Below, piece by piece: positions 1-10,031 of a stretch of 64,000 nucleotides of DNA. Below the pieces are notes generated by a model. It was not told where the DNA came from. It worked only from the letters and a program-made list of their open reading frames with translations, and did not search any database. Numbering within the stretch: the first letter of the stretch is position 1; each line of letters opens with the position of its first letter. Source of the DNA: Symsagittifera roscoffensis. Lineage: Eukaryota; Xenacoelomorpha; Acoela; Convolutidae. The stretch lies in NCBI RefSeq assembly GCF_963678635.1, contig NC_087065.1, positions 55,890,397-55,954,396 on the forward strand, in the 5' to 3' direction. Both the position numbers and the translations under genes were made by a program.

Positions 1-277
1 CTCACAATTTTCGTACTTCTCATCCGCGCAAATAATGTTGTTGTGTTTTTCTTTTACTTCCTTGCCAAAATGGCCGTTTCTAACGTTTCTCAGAAATGTT
101 ACGTCATCACTTCGATTTTTTAAAATTTTAAAATACCAGAATATTCTAGCCCTCACCGTTTGGCCAATCGTTCCAATAACGTTCTTAATTCTTAATAATC
201 ATCAATCCGGAAGGCTCGCTGCTAAAATTTCGAATTCTGCAGAGATTGCATTTTTCACATTCTGGTCGAATGTCACA
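1..277 (-). repeat. Element A 3' LTR (partial)
   Basis: This matches 23663-23939 with five substitutions and no gaps by eye. In element orientation it begins TGTGACATT at position 277. The rest of the LTR, including its TTACA end, lies left of the window. It contains one copy of the AATCCGGAAGG motif near 210 that recurs in the A leader. Confidence 0.92.
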
Positions 278-312
278 TACTCCCCGGACAGTCCGGTCAA
301 TGTCCTCATTGA
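278..312 (-). promoter_or_regulatory. Element A 3' junction / polypurine-tract region
   Basis: Read on the minus strand, the last bases before the LTR are TCCGGGGAGTA followed by TGTG. The same TCCGGGGAGTA precedes the B 3' LTR, and an ATGAGGACAT block lies about 30 bp upstream in both. The position is that of a plus-strand priming site, although the purine run is short (GGGGAG). The conservation is seen directly; the priming role is inferred. Confidence 0.65.
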
Positions 313-1095
313 ATCACGCAATGTTCGTAAAATGGTTACAGTGTCATCGAACAGAATTTACAAAATGCACGAAATTACTTTTATCCACGTCACATCGACT
401 CACTGCAGAATATAAATGGCATCATACTACATCACTATAGCCTTCAAATTCTTTCATCAATCTGCACATTGAGGATATGACTTAAGATAAAACATATTTT
501 CTGACTTCCAGTGTCAATGTCCCGATTAAAACTTTTCTCTTAGATTTAAAAGGTGCTGGCTTGCAGGACAGTCCTGCCAACCAACAAGCTAAAATTATCC
601 TACTATGCTTCTCCCTTCGGAAATCTTGCTTGTTATTGTCCTGAATACTAAAACTAAGAAACTCTGTGGTTAGCAAGAACAATGAAACAATCTTCCTCTT
701 CGAGAGATTACTCAAGCCTTCCATGTCACCACAAAGTGATCAGTTCTCCTAGCTGGTTAAAAACAGTCATGTAGGCTGGAATATTTAAATATACTCCTTC
801 ACTTAAGCCGTCCTAAATAAAAAGTAAGTGAGTGTCTCTAAAGCTACTTTAACTAAGATCAAAATGCAAATTTACAAATGCAACAATTTCAAAACTCAAC
901 TTAATGTTTCAGTTTTCAATTACAACTTCGTTGCTTGGTTTCTCACTTGAGTTTTTCACACACATAAAACAATTCTGAGTTTTAACGTTTCTTCATCACT
1001 CCTTTGTTTTCTTCTTTTTTCGTCGTTTAGAAGTTCTAAAACTTCTAAATTCTTCTAATTTCATCTATTTTTTCATCTTGTTTTTCGGTCATTCG
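313..1095 (-). other. Element A 3' noncoding region
   Basis: This is about 780 bp between the ORF4 stop and the 3' junction. It is AT-rich and I see no convincing reading frame. Open frames here are short and cross the LTR boundary. The matching region in B (48664-49072) is about half as long. Confidence 0.6.
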
Positions 1096-3570
1096 TCAAT
1101 GTTCCATTTCTTCCTCCTGTGATACTGACTCTGCACTCTCAGTCTCCGTATCCTGCAACACGTCATTAGCTATCCTGACGCTGCTGGAAGCCGTCCTCCA
1201 ACACTTCTGCTCTTCTACCCTCTGTTTCCAGCAAGGTAGGGGATCCACGTTAGATTCTCTGTTCCTGCAGAAGCTGTTGTGGAGACACAACGTCACGTTT
1301 CTCTCCAAATCCTCTTTTAACATCTCTGCCTTCTCCTTTCCACTACGTTCACTCGTCCTGGAAACTCTTATCACAGCGGTGGTAACTGCATTCCGATGAG
1401 TCACGAGAGCTCGCTTGAAAGCTCCTGCTCCAATGTCCAGCTGATATTCACTATACACCCTGCCGTGCTTCGACATATGCTTTTTCGCATACTCGTACAA
1501 CCATGCAGTCACGTTAGCTCTGAACCATGGCATCAATCGTTTCCTTGCCCATATCTTCTTCACTTCCATCGGAATGTTTAGAACTTTGCACATTGTCTCA
1601 AAAAGATCTAAATCTTTTAGACAATCTAACTTCCGCAACTGTTCTCTCGTCGGTGCCTCCTGTCTGTTATTTTCTCTCACATGAGCTTCCAGCCATCGTA
1701 TCGCCATCATAACTCCCACTATCACTATTTTTATGGGCTGTGATGAATCTGGTAAACCCATGGAGAGCAGCTCTCCAGAGTCCCAGATCAACACCAGATT
1801 ACTACGCTTGGGATACCACCAGGTCTGCAGCAAGCAGTGGCAAGGAAACTCGTCATGTGTCAACATGATGCTCCTCCAATTACGTTTTCCCGAAGCTTCC
1901 AGTAATGGTTCCACTTCCATCATCACTCCGTGGACTTCATCATTCTCATCTACTGCATTGTAATCTGTGACAGTTGATCCTCTCTGTTTCTGTCTCTCAA
2001 AGTTACTGAAGTTCCCGCTCACATATCCCATGAACTTCTTTCCTAGTATCGACTCCAATTCTTCTTTGGTTCTCTCTGGAACTGCTGAGAACACCTTACA
2101 TAGTAACTCGTAAGACGTCTCGGACATTCTCGCCACTCTTACACACTTCGGCACTGAGAAGGCTTGATCCACGATCGTTCTTGTACTCTTCACGTCCACA
2201 GCCACGAAATGTACAGGGTATCTGCTCCTGCACATTGGAGCCAACGTTGAACCCACCAAATATCGTGCTCCTGATGGTCTACAATAAGTCTCGCTGTGTC
2301 TGATGTTCATTTCTGTCTCGATTGCTTCCCTCCATTTCCCTATGTATTTCTGTTCAGTCTGCAGAACTCCTGGGAATACTTCTACACTGATGGCTGTGAC
2401 CACCTCATGTTTCTGTTCCAGATTCAATAGTGACTCTAAAGAACCAAACATGCTGCAGAATCCTAGTGCAGTCACTAGATTCACATCGGTTCCTCCATGG
2501 CAATCTGCTATCAGTTCCGTTTCTGTTCTAGCTTTCATCACTACATTTCCAAACAATACCGTCAATTGCTTGTGTTGTTTCTCCAGGGTCTTCACACAGT
2601 CCAAACCTCCACAAACGTGACCCTCCAGTCGACAGACTTCCGCCAGACAGCTACCAGGTTTAACCCAGTCTTCTGGTCCCCAGCCAGGCAACTCCACTTC
2701 ATCTTCTCCGTTGCTCTTAGAGGCCGTTATCATCACATTATATATGATGTTGAGGTCACGCAGGTTACAGTCTGCATTCAGTTCCCTCTGTACGTCTTGT
2801 GTCGCCCGTAATATTGAGTCAGCGTTGGGACTAGGACACCATGATGGCCTCATCAATTCCCACACTGTCATCAAGCTCGTTCTCAGTAATTCATCTGAGA
2901 ATCCAGACCCAAACTCCACTCTTTTGTCGAATTTTGGTACTGAAGGTGCAGTCACCTCTTCTTCCAAGACCAGTCCCAATTTGGCCTGTGGATTGTTAAC
3001 GCTCGTAATCGTTACAATTCTGGACGTCCAGAATCTTAGCAACACCGCCTGCTCATAATCGAAGAAGCAATCGCGTATGTCTTCACTCAGGAAAGGATTG
3101 TACGCGATCCCTATGATCCCGGATACATAGCCATACGATTTCTTCTTGATCGGTCCACAGTATTCACTGGATTTCGGCAATGCTCCCATTGATTCTTTAG
3201 TGAGTCTCAGTTCCTTGTTTGAGAATCTCCTGATTTCGTCTATCTTTTTCATGGGTTCTAACTCCTCAGGTTCTTTCATGTTCACCCTCATCGGTTTACT
3301 TTGCTGCATATCCAGCAGTGCTAGCAAAAATAAGGCTTTCGTTCGCTCATCGCCTTCCCTCAACACTCTAACACAAGTGTTTAATGCAGGTACTGAAATC
3401 TGCTCTATCAGGAATCGAATGAAACAGAGAGCGTCTCTCCGCTTCGCACACGCTACTGCTGCTCCCTCCTGGACTATCAGACCCCTCAGGTTCGTCATAA
3501 GGAAAATCTTTTCCTCTTTTGATCCCTTCCTTTCTTCTGAGTCATATTCTTTGCGAGTCAGTCCCATCAT
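1096..3570 (-). CDS. Element A ORF4: orphan 824-aa protein with Cys/His motif
   Basis: This is an open reading frame of 824 aa starting MMGL, homologous along its length to B ORF4 (46117-48663). I recognise no family. Conserved between the copies are a motif with spacing C-x4-C-x4-H-x-C-x4-C near residue 303, which looks able to bind a metal, and a segment H-x3-PCHCL-x-QT-x-WYP near residue 575. The blocks IDEIRRF and LHNSFC-NRES are also shared. The C-terminus is acidic. No signal peptide or clear transmembrane pair is visible, so an envelope role is not supported. The start lies 21 nt after the ORF3 stop. The frame is intact although the pol genes of the same copy are broken. Confidence 0.85.
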   Translation of the reverse strand: MMGLTRKEYDSEERKGSKEEKIFLMTNLRGLIVQEGAAVACAKRRDALCFIRFLIEQISVPALNTCVRVLREGDERTKALFLLALLDMQQSKPMRVNMKEPEELEPMKKIDEIRRFSNKELRLTKESMGALPKSSEYCGPIKKKSYGYVSGIIGIAYNPFLSEDIRDCFFDYEQAVLLRFWTSRIVTITSVNNPQAKLGLVLEEEVTAPSVPKFDKRVEFGSGFSDELLRTSLMTVWELMRPSWCPSPNADSILRATQDVQRELNADCNLRDLNIIYNVMITASKSNGEDEVELPGWGPEDWVKPGSCLAEVCRLEGHVCGGLDCVKTLEKQHKQLTVLFGNVVMKARTETELIADCHGGTDVNLVTALGFCSMFGSLESLLNLEQKHEVVTAISVEVFPGVLQTEQKYIGKWREAIETEMNIRHSETYCRPSGARYLVGSTLAPMCRSRYPVHFVAVDVKSTRTIVDQAFSVPKCVRVARMSETSYELLCKVFSAVPERTKEELESILGKKFMGYVSGNFSNFERQKQRGSTVTDYNAVDENDEVHGVMMEVEPLLEASGKRNWRSIMLTHDEFPCHCLLQTWWYPKRSNLVLIWDSGELLSMGLPDSSQPIKIVIVGVMMAIRWLEAHVRENNRQEAPTREQLRKLDCLKDLDLFETMCKVLNIPMEVKKIWARKRLMPWFRANVTAWLYEYAKKHMSKHGRVYSEYQLDIGAGAFKRALVTHRNAVTTAVIRVSRTSERSGKEKAEMLKEDLERNVTLCLHNSFCRNRESNVDPLPCWKQRVEEQKCWRTASSSVRIANDVLQDTETESAESVSQEEEMEH

Positions 3571-3591
3571 GCACCAGGCGAACCGGAGCTG

Positions 3592-6504
3592 TTACTCTGT
3601 TCTTACATAAGGTACTGCCACGAGAGCATGTATTCTTGGCGTAGTCCTCATTTCTTCTTCGAAATACCTCAACACTACTGCTTTCCATGGAAGGCTCACT
3701 AATTGCTCGATCGTTTCCGCCTGTATGTCAGACGACGCCAAAGTCCCGTACGCCTTCTGCTTGAGGGTGGTGCCTTGCAACATCGTTTCCAGATAACCCT
3801 CCATGGCTTTTTCGTCTTCCAGGGCCATTACATACCCTCTAGCCGAGTTTCGGTATTCCAACATCTCCATGTATCCACCGGTGGGTTCATCTATCGACAC
3901 AGTCGCCGACACCGTCAGTCGGTTGTATTCCACTGGTGTTAGTTGTCCTGCGACACTTCCCTTTCCATGATTCATGGGAGATGGCTTGAAGTCTTTCATT
4001 TTGCTCTCTCCACATTGGCTGAGTATTTCCATTTCTAAGGTTGCTCCAGTCAGAGTGCGGTCACTCCTTTTGGGTTTATAACCGGTTGACTTTATCCCCG
4101 CCATGAGAATGGGTGGCACCATCGCTATATCAGTTAACATTCTATCTGTGCCAGACAATTGATAATCACCTTGCCCCAAATCCATGACCTCCTCAACTCG
4201 TTTCCTTTTCGCTGAGTTACCAGCTTTCATCGATATTTCTGAATCCACTTTCGTCTTTCCAACTCTCCTCGGCATCACTCTGCTGCCTAACTTCATTTTC
4301 ATCGCATTGATTTTATCAATCACCATTTTTGATCGCATCGTCCCTCTCCTGGTTCTTGACAGATACACCACCTCTCTTTCATCGTCCTGCGGTGTCATCT
4401 TGATGGGAGAATTCGCTTCACTCTCATCAGTGGCTGAGTCGATCAACAACTCACTCAGTCTCCCTTCACACTCATCAAGCTTGTCAAGCACTTCCCTCAT
4501 CAAGAGTTGGTTGAGACCCGTTTTTAGAATAGACTGGGTCCCATAGCTTTGAACCACGGTCCAGACTTCTTCCATGAACGCCACTCTGTCCAGTTTGCAT
4601 CCCGTCCTACTCTCGTGGTCTCGGTGATGTACTTCCCATTCTTCTTTGGGCAGCGTTCCCAAGAAAGGTACTCTGGCTGAAGCCTCTATTCTTCTCATCC
4701 GGGGTGATTCCATGAGGATTCTCTGGTAATTATTTCTTGAATTGCCAGGAGAGCTGCTCTCCGGCAAATTCCGTTTCATTTCCATAAAGGCTGACGGAGG
4801 CTCCAGTGTCGAGATGCCTTCATCCGCTGGCTCAGTCGTTTCCAACGTGTCTGCATTGTTCTCTGTAGATGTTCCTGTCGTCTTCCTGGATGTTCCTCCT
4901 GTAGATGCCCTGTCGTCTTCCCCACCAGCTTGATCTTGTTGCATGGGTTCTTCGGTTTGACGGCTCCCACCCTGTCCGTCATTTCTTTCTGATTTATCTT
5001 TGTTCGGGCTCGATGGTCCTTGTTCGTCATTGTCGGCTTTTTCCTGGAATCTCGGTATGAGCAGTGTACCGGCCGATTTATCTTCCTCTTCTCCATGGAC
5101 CACTTTGATTTCTTCGCAGCCGAAGGGTGCTAGGAAGGTTCTCGTCTGCAGTATTCCTCCCACTTTCATCTCCTGTTTTACACTAGTCAGGATTAATGAG
5201 GCTTCAGGCAATTCGGTCCTGCCTCTCATCCTCATCGGAGCTAAGCCTAATCCCTTCCATTCCTCATCAAATCTTCCAGGCTTGGGAGTCGCGGCGTTGC
5301 TTATTCGCCTTCTCGTCGCTTGATCCGTGTATGCAAATCGTGTGTATTGTAACACGGCGGCATTTCTCCCTACGAAGTATGGATCCATCGTTCCCACGAT
5401 ATTCCCTACTCTCCTTTCATTGGTTTCGAATGCTCTCAACCTAGGAAATTGTACCACGGAGACTGCTCCGAGCAACATCCTTCTTATCAGAGGGAATTCA
5501 AGGATTGCCTCCGGCAGCTTCTTGTAATCGCCCCAGTCCTTCTTCTCTTCTCTCACTTTGTGATATGCTGCAGTAAGACGAGGCACTCTGGTTATCTCAC
5601 CATTCGTTTTATCATAGGGTCTCAGATTCCAAAGCCTTGGAAACACCTCGATGTGTCCTCTTTCTACTTCTCCCATGCGATCACGGAAGTGGTCGTCAAA
5701 ATTGATGACTGTCATCTCTGGCTCCGAAATTTTCGCAAATAACAGATCTTCACTCATGAGCTCCCGTAATGTGTGCTGCTCACACCAGTTCAGTGTACTA
5801 CCGTCCACTGCCGATATGAGGTTCAGGTGCAGCATCGACCTCCTATATGCTTCCACTTTAACGTCAGGGAACGCAAACGTGACTGCTGGTCCATAGATCA
5901 CTGTCACGAACTCCGTGACTCCTCTGATCAGCGCCAAGGGATCGGTTCTCATAGCCAAGCTCAGATCAGTTAACAGTGGCATGCCTCCAACATGTCGTCT
6001 AACATCTTCCTCTCTTTCAATCGTCTCGTCTTCTCCCGTTCCAAAGCGATTTTGTTGGAAGAGATACTGGATAAGAGTGTGTCTCAGGTCTCTTATCTTG
6101 TTCCACGAGTCCGTGGATTTCTTCATATCCAAGTTCCTCACTCTCTCTTTCATCTGCTCTGGACAACGTGCCAGTTCCATTAGTCCTCCCAAGTTTCCGT
6201 GGGTAATTGCAATCAATGTCAGAAGTCCGTCTAGCCGCAGGTTCTGAATTCCATCGGTGAGCAGCATCGCCGGTCCTTTCACAAAATTCTCCGCTCCGAA
6301 TGTCACGAACAAGGCTATTAATTCAACTATCGATACTCTCACTACTGCTTGGAGGAATTCCTTTATCAAATAGTGCGAGACTTTCGGGTAAACTTTTGCC
6401 AAGAAGGACGCGGTCCATCCGGCTCCCAACCCTTCTAGCATGCTGCCTGTCCTTTCAAAGCCCTCCTGTCCTTTCCAGAGAAGGTTTCCAGAGTAATCTG
6501 ACAC
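3592..6504 (-). CDS. Element A ORF3: orphan 970-aa protein
   Basis: This 970-aa frame has no family I recognise. It is homologous to the second half of B 42009-44663 plus B 44670-46136. The N-terminal third has hydrophobic helical stretches (near residues 55-75) and conserved blocks LRLDG, GMPLLTDL-LAMR, IYGPAVT-AFPD and LNWC. The middle (about residues 495-590) is rich in Glu, Ser, Thr, Gly and Gln and looks disordered. The C-terminal part is charged. It overlaps the end of ORF2 by 70 nt in another frame. In B the matching region is fused in frame to the ORF2 C-terminal part, so it is unclear which state is ancestral. A structural or assembly role is only a guess. Confidence 0.82.
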   Translation of the reverse strand: MSDYSGNLLWKGQEGFERTGSMLEGLGAGWTASFLAKVYPKVSHYLIKEFLQAVVRVSIVELIALFVTFGAENFVKGPAMLLTDGIQNLRLDGLLTLIAITHGNLGGLMELARCPEQMKERVRNLDMKKSTDSWNKIRDLRHTLIQYLFQQNRFGTGEDETIEREEDVRRHVGGMPLLTDLSLAMRTDPLALIRGVTEFVTVIYGPAVTFAFPDVKVEAYRRSMLHLNLISAVDGSTLNWCEQHTLRELMSEDLLFAKISEPEMTVINFDDHFRDRMGEVERGHIEVFPRLWNLRPYDKTNGEITRVPRLTAAYHKVREEKKDWGDYKKLPEAILEFPLIRRMLLGAVSVVQFPRLRAFETNERRVGNIVGTMDPYFVGRNAAVLQYTRFAYTDQATRRRISNAATPKPGRFDEEWKGLGLAPMRMRGRTELPEASLILTSVKQEMKVGGILQTRTFLAPFGCEEIKVVHGEEEDKSAGTLLIPRFQEKADNDEQGPSSPNKDKSERNDGQGGSRQTEEPMQQDQAGGEDDRASTGGTSRKTTGTSTENNADTLETTEPADEGISTLEPPSAFMEMKRNLPESSSPGNSRNNYQRILMESPRMRRIEASARVPFLGTLPKEEWEVHHRDHESRTGCKLDRVAFMEEVWTVVQSYGTQSILKTGLNQLLMREVLDKLDECEGRLSELLIDSATDESEANSPIKMTPQDDEREVVYLSRTRRGTMRSKMVIDKINAMKMKLGSRVMPRRVGKTKVDSEISMKAGNSAKRKRVEEVMDLGQGDYQLSGTDRMLTDIAMVPPILMAGIKSTGYKPKRSDRTLTGATLEMEILSQCGESKMKDFKPSPMNHGKGSVAGQLTPVEYNRLTVSATVSIDEPTGGYMEMLEYRNSARGYVMALEDEKAMEGYLETMLQGTTLKQKAYGTLASSDIQAETIEQLVSLPWKAVVLRYFEEEMRTTPRIHALVAVPYVRTE

Positions 6505-9500
6505 ATTCTGTTTACAAACTCAGCGGTCTTTTCTCCGGCATTTTCCGCCAGGTTCACCTCCTTCAACAAGTAGGCATGTATCTTCGTGATCATCACGGGG
6601 CCTTGCTCAAAAGCATCTGCACCCAATGCCGCTACTCTAGGGTTCAGGTGTAGCCACTGGTTGGCTTCCGGCTTGGTTCTCAGAACCATCGCCTCCAGAT
6701 GAGCTCTCGTCTCCAGTGAATTTTTCCTTCTTGTGTCTTCACCTGCCACTTCCATTGCTCGGAACCATAAGTCGTTGGACATTGCCGTGATCACTCGATG
6801 GTCGTCGTCTATTCCCGGTTTCATTTTGAGTTGTCGACTGAAATTGGACAGTTCCAACCCCAGCACCTCGTCCAGTACCAGCATGTGTAGCGCATGATCC
6901 TTGAATCCTCTCAATGCGTTTGAGATATCCGACCACACCGCAGGTAGCTCAGCCTTAAGTGGCCTCAGGTTCTCCATTTCTATCAGGCGATTCGGGGCTG
7001 ATATGATCACATCATATTTTCCTTCCGAGAGTAAGGCCACAATTGCATACACGAATTTCAGTCCATCCGGGAGATGTGCATATCCCGGAGACAACGCGAA
7101 TACTACTCTCAATGCCACTTTATTGAATGACCCCTCCTTCGTTGCATCCACCACTTCACCCATCGACTCAAGGATGTCTTTTATCGCTGGCCATACAGCG
7201 TTCTCTGCTGTTGTAGGATCTCTGAGTCTGCTCAGAAAACCTCTAGTGTGTAGATGGTCATTGATGCCAGCAAACACAATTGTAATTGGATTCATATCCG
7301 TCTGCTTTTGTACCCCTATAGCCAAAGATACTGATTGCAGTAGGTCCAGGTCGACCGCTGCCAACATTATGACGTCCGGCCAAAACAAAGACTTGGAAGT
7401 GTACACGAACTCTGAATTCGCTACTACCATAATCTTGGCCTTCCTCATCTCTGCTTTTTCATAGGCGGCGAAGATGGTTTCATCTTTCTTTATCGCTGTC
7501 AATCCGCCATATCTCTGGGCATCACCATCTTGGTTCACTAGTTTTGGGTACACTCTTTCCTTCACATGACCAGGTGGTGTCGTCAGCTGCCTGAATATCT
7601 TCACGTGTTGTCCAATCGGCGCTCTCGTCCTCAGGAATCTTCCTGGTCTCTCTTCACGATTCCCCTCTTCATGGTTCAATCTCACATCTTGCAACGGTCT
7701 CGCATTCACTGGTCCCATCGTGTTGTTAGAGGGCAGTCCCTCCAAGTCAGCAAATCTTAAGGCCGTCGTGGAGCTGAAATTTATGCTAGCGGCTATCAAC
7801 CTGTCTACGCCGGTTATCGAGTACAATCTGCTGACGGATAGCATCGCTCCATTCAGCATCCTCCTTGCATCTTCGATGAAGCTTACTCTCTGAAGATCCA
7901 GCTTCATTAGTTCGTCTTTGTATATATGCCAGGGAGACGGTATGGGTCTCGACCACATCAATGAGCCTCTGCTCGGTCTCTCCTCTCGACTGGTACTTGT
8001 CGTCTCCGATCTAGTGTCCAATCTAGATGTGCCTGCTGTCTCTTCGATTGGGTTGACAGGTCCTATTCTTCTCCTAGGATGAATGGTCCTCCTCATCGGT
8101 GCTTCTCCCAATCGATCCTGTACGTCTGTTCTTTGACCTGGTTCGCTGGAGCTTTGTTGCCTGTAGTTCGTGACGGCCGGGACCGTACCCAAGCGTGTTT
8201 CCAGGCTAGGAGGCACAAAGGTGGTAATCACCGCATCACTCACTGTTCCTTCTTCCTTCAGCACTCCTGTGTCAAAGAGTTCTGCTTCCAGCTCGTCCAA
8301 CCGCTCTTGGAAGACTCGATTCAACCAAGCTTGTCCTTCGATACTGTCGAAGTGGATGCCGTGCGTGGTCAGTCTGGCCTGATCCATGGCTCTCAACTCA
8401 TGTTCAATTTCCATGAGGATCACTCTTCCGGCGTTTCGACTTGCTAGGTTCCTCAAGATGTTGTTCCACCTGACGACTCCCTCGTTGTGCCTTCTTCCTG
8501 ATGCTGTCAGGCTTCTCGTATTCATTGGCACAGTGCAAACGGTCAGTACCGCGCAACTGAATTTCTGCCAGAGGGTCGTAAACAAACACACCATCATTGA
8601 CTCCCATAGTGCTTCCTGCTCATCTGAACCTCTGGAGATGTCATTCGTCCCAACTAAGATCAACACATTGGGAATCCTCCCTGGATTCATTAGTTCCACC
8701 ATCCGATATAATTGGGCTATCGTCGCGCCTCCAAAGGCCATCACCGTGGTGGCCCACGAGTTCCTCAAATTCGACAGCACTCTGACCAAGCTGTCTCCCA
8801 GTATCAGATGAGATGTCCCGAGTGGTGGTTGCTGCAGGTTTACAGCCGGGCTCCAAGTAGCTCGATTGAAGCAGGCCCTCGGATTTGTCTCCGGAACTCC
8901 CGTGAAATTGTATTTCAATTGATTATTCTTTTGCACGTCTATTATGCGAGACACTTTCTTCGCTGGCATCTTCCGTACTCTTCTCTCTGGGATTCTCGAG
9001 CTCCCCATGAGTGGTGTCACGTCACTTATCCCCTGTCTGATCACAGTCTGGGAGAGTCGTACTCTGCCCGTATCGTCAATCGTTCCATAGGGTGCAGTCA
9101 CCCCGGAACCTGGCGCATTCTTGTTAGCGACCAGTCGTCCAGCTGTCTCTATCAGTTTCCTCACTGTCTGTTCTACGACGGGGTCACCCAAGGTGTCACT
9201 AGGATCCGGGATCGTTACTCGATTTGTCTCTACTGGGGGTCGTGTCTCCGTTGTTTGACTCATTTCTCGAGGCGTCAAGAGCTCCATTGGGGACTGCCCA
9301 CGAGGAATATCCCTTGCAGGTATCACTTTGTCCACGGCCGTTGTCAACGCCATCTGCTCCGATCGCTCTTTGTATTCCTGCCTTAAGCGCTCAATCTCTT
9401 GACCCTGCTTTTTGTTGCAGTCTTCAAACAACTTTCTCCACATGTCCCGATCTTCCTCCATCTGGAGCATGCTTCTGGTCATCTCGTCCAGCTCCTTCTT

Positions 9501-10031
9501 CGTACTTTTCAGTTCATCGTTCATCTCATCCAGACCTTGCATGGTTTGGTTCGTCTGAACTTCCTGTCCTACTTTCGCAACTTTCGCCCTTTTTGGTGGC
9601 ACAGCTGCTCTCAGTGGTGAACCAGACGAGATCGCCTCGCTGTTCATCTCCCGATGCATTCTCGTCAGCCCAGGTTTGGGCTTGGAGGGCATTGGCATCT
9701 CACCTGGTTGGTATGTCCTAGAACTTCTCAATCCAGGCCCAATCGCCAAGTCACTCCCTGAGAGAGCCCCGTTTCTCCACCTCATCACTCTCATGTTCGG
9801 GCGGTCTAGTACTCCTCTTTCTCCATATGCTGCCATCAACAGGACTTCCGTGGGGCGGTCCCCACGGTTGTCGTGCCCCAAGATGTTGATCAGGGCGGTC
9901 AGCAACATGACTACCTCTGGGTCCTCCAGAGCGAAGTCTCGATCGATCAGCCGACGATAGATCGCATCTATCATCGGTCCTACATATGCCTCTGCCAGGT
10001 CCATCAATTCATCCAAGTTGAAATTGTCCAT
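6435..10031 (-). CDS. Element A ORF2: coiled coil, SGNH hydrolase and second SGNH-like domain (1198 aa)
   Basis: The N-terminal 130 aa resemble B ORF2. A coiled coil follows at about residues 160-230. An SGNH/GDSL-type hydrolase domain follows: block I ILGDSLV near residue 410, block III VGTND near 460, and block V HGIHFD near 558. SGNH enzymes normally use a D-x-x-H pair in block V. A has His in place of that Asp, whereas B keeps DGIH, so activity in A is doubtful. After a disordered linker, residues about 860-1080 form a second related domain with ANSEF and AGINDH in the places of blocks I and III. SGNH esterase domains are known in ORF1 of some LINEs and, from memory, as extra ORFs in some bdelloid rotifer LTR elements. 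The ATG is the first AUG after a strong splice acceptor at 10108. Confidence 0.85.
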   Translation of the reverse strand: MDNFNLDELMDLAEAYVGPMIDAIYRRLIDRDFALEDPEVVMLLTALINILGHDNRGDRPTEVLLMAAYGERGVLDRPNMRVMRWRNGALSGSDLAIGPGLRSSRTYQPGEMPMPSKPKPGLTRMHREMNSEAISSGSPLRAAVPPKRAKVAKVGQEVQTNQTMQGLDEMNDELKSTKKELDEMTRSMLQMEEDRDMWRKLFEDCNKKQGQEIERLRQEYKERSEQMALTTAVDKVIPARDIPRGQSPMELLTPREMSQTTETRPPVETNRVTIPDPSDTLGDPVVEQTVRKLIETAGRLVANKNAPGSGVTAPYGTIDDTGRVRLSQTVIRQGISDVTPLMGSSRIPERRVRKMPAKKVSRIIDVQKNNQLKYNFTGVPETNPRACFNRATWSPAVNLQQPPLGTSHLILGDSLVRVLSNLRNSWATTVMAFGGATIAQLYRMVELMNPGRIPNVLILVGTNDISRGSDEQEALWESMMVCLFTTLWQKFSCAVLTVCTVPMNTRSLTASGRRHNEGVVRWNNILRNLASRNAGRVILMEIEHELRAMDQARLTTHGIHFDSIEGQAWLNRVFQERLDELEAELFDTGVLKEEGTVSDAVITTFVPPSLETRLGTVPAVTNYRQQSSSEPGQRTDVQDRLGEAPMRRTIHPRRRIGPVNPIEETAGTSRLDTRSETTSTSREERPSRGSLMWSRPIPSPWHIYKDELMKLDLQRVSFIEDARRMLNGAMLSVSRLYSITGVDRLIAASINFSSTTALRFADLEGLPSNNTMGPVNARPLQDVRLNHEEGNREERPGRFLRTRAPIGQHVKIFRQLTTPPGHVKERVYPKLVNQDGDAQRYGGLTAIKKDETIFAAYEKAEMRKAKIMVVANSEFVYTSKSLFWPDVIMLAAVDLDLLQSVSLAIGVQKQTDMNPITIVFAGINDHLHTRGFLSRLRDPTTAENAVWPAIKDILESMGEVVDATKEGSFNKVALRVVFALSPGYAHLPDGLKFVYAIVALLSEGKYDVIISAPNRLIEMENLRPLKAELPAVWSDISNALRGFKDHALHMLVLDEVLGLELSNFSRQLKMKPGIDDDHRVITAMSNDLWFRAMEVAGEDTRRKNSLETRAHLEAMVLRTKPEANQWLHLNPRVAALGADAFEQGPVMITKIHAYLLKEVNLAENAGEKTAEFVNRMCQITLETFSGKDRRALKGQAAC

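Noticed and set aside
35-415. 126-aa plus-strand frame at the left edge
   Set aside because: It crosses the LTR boundary at 277 and is antisense to the element; no homologous frame of equal length exists in the other LTR.
1096-6504. Envelope glycoprotein among ORF3 or ORF4
   Set aside because: Neither has a signal peptide, a C-terminal membrane anchor or a protease cleavage site that I can see.
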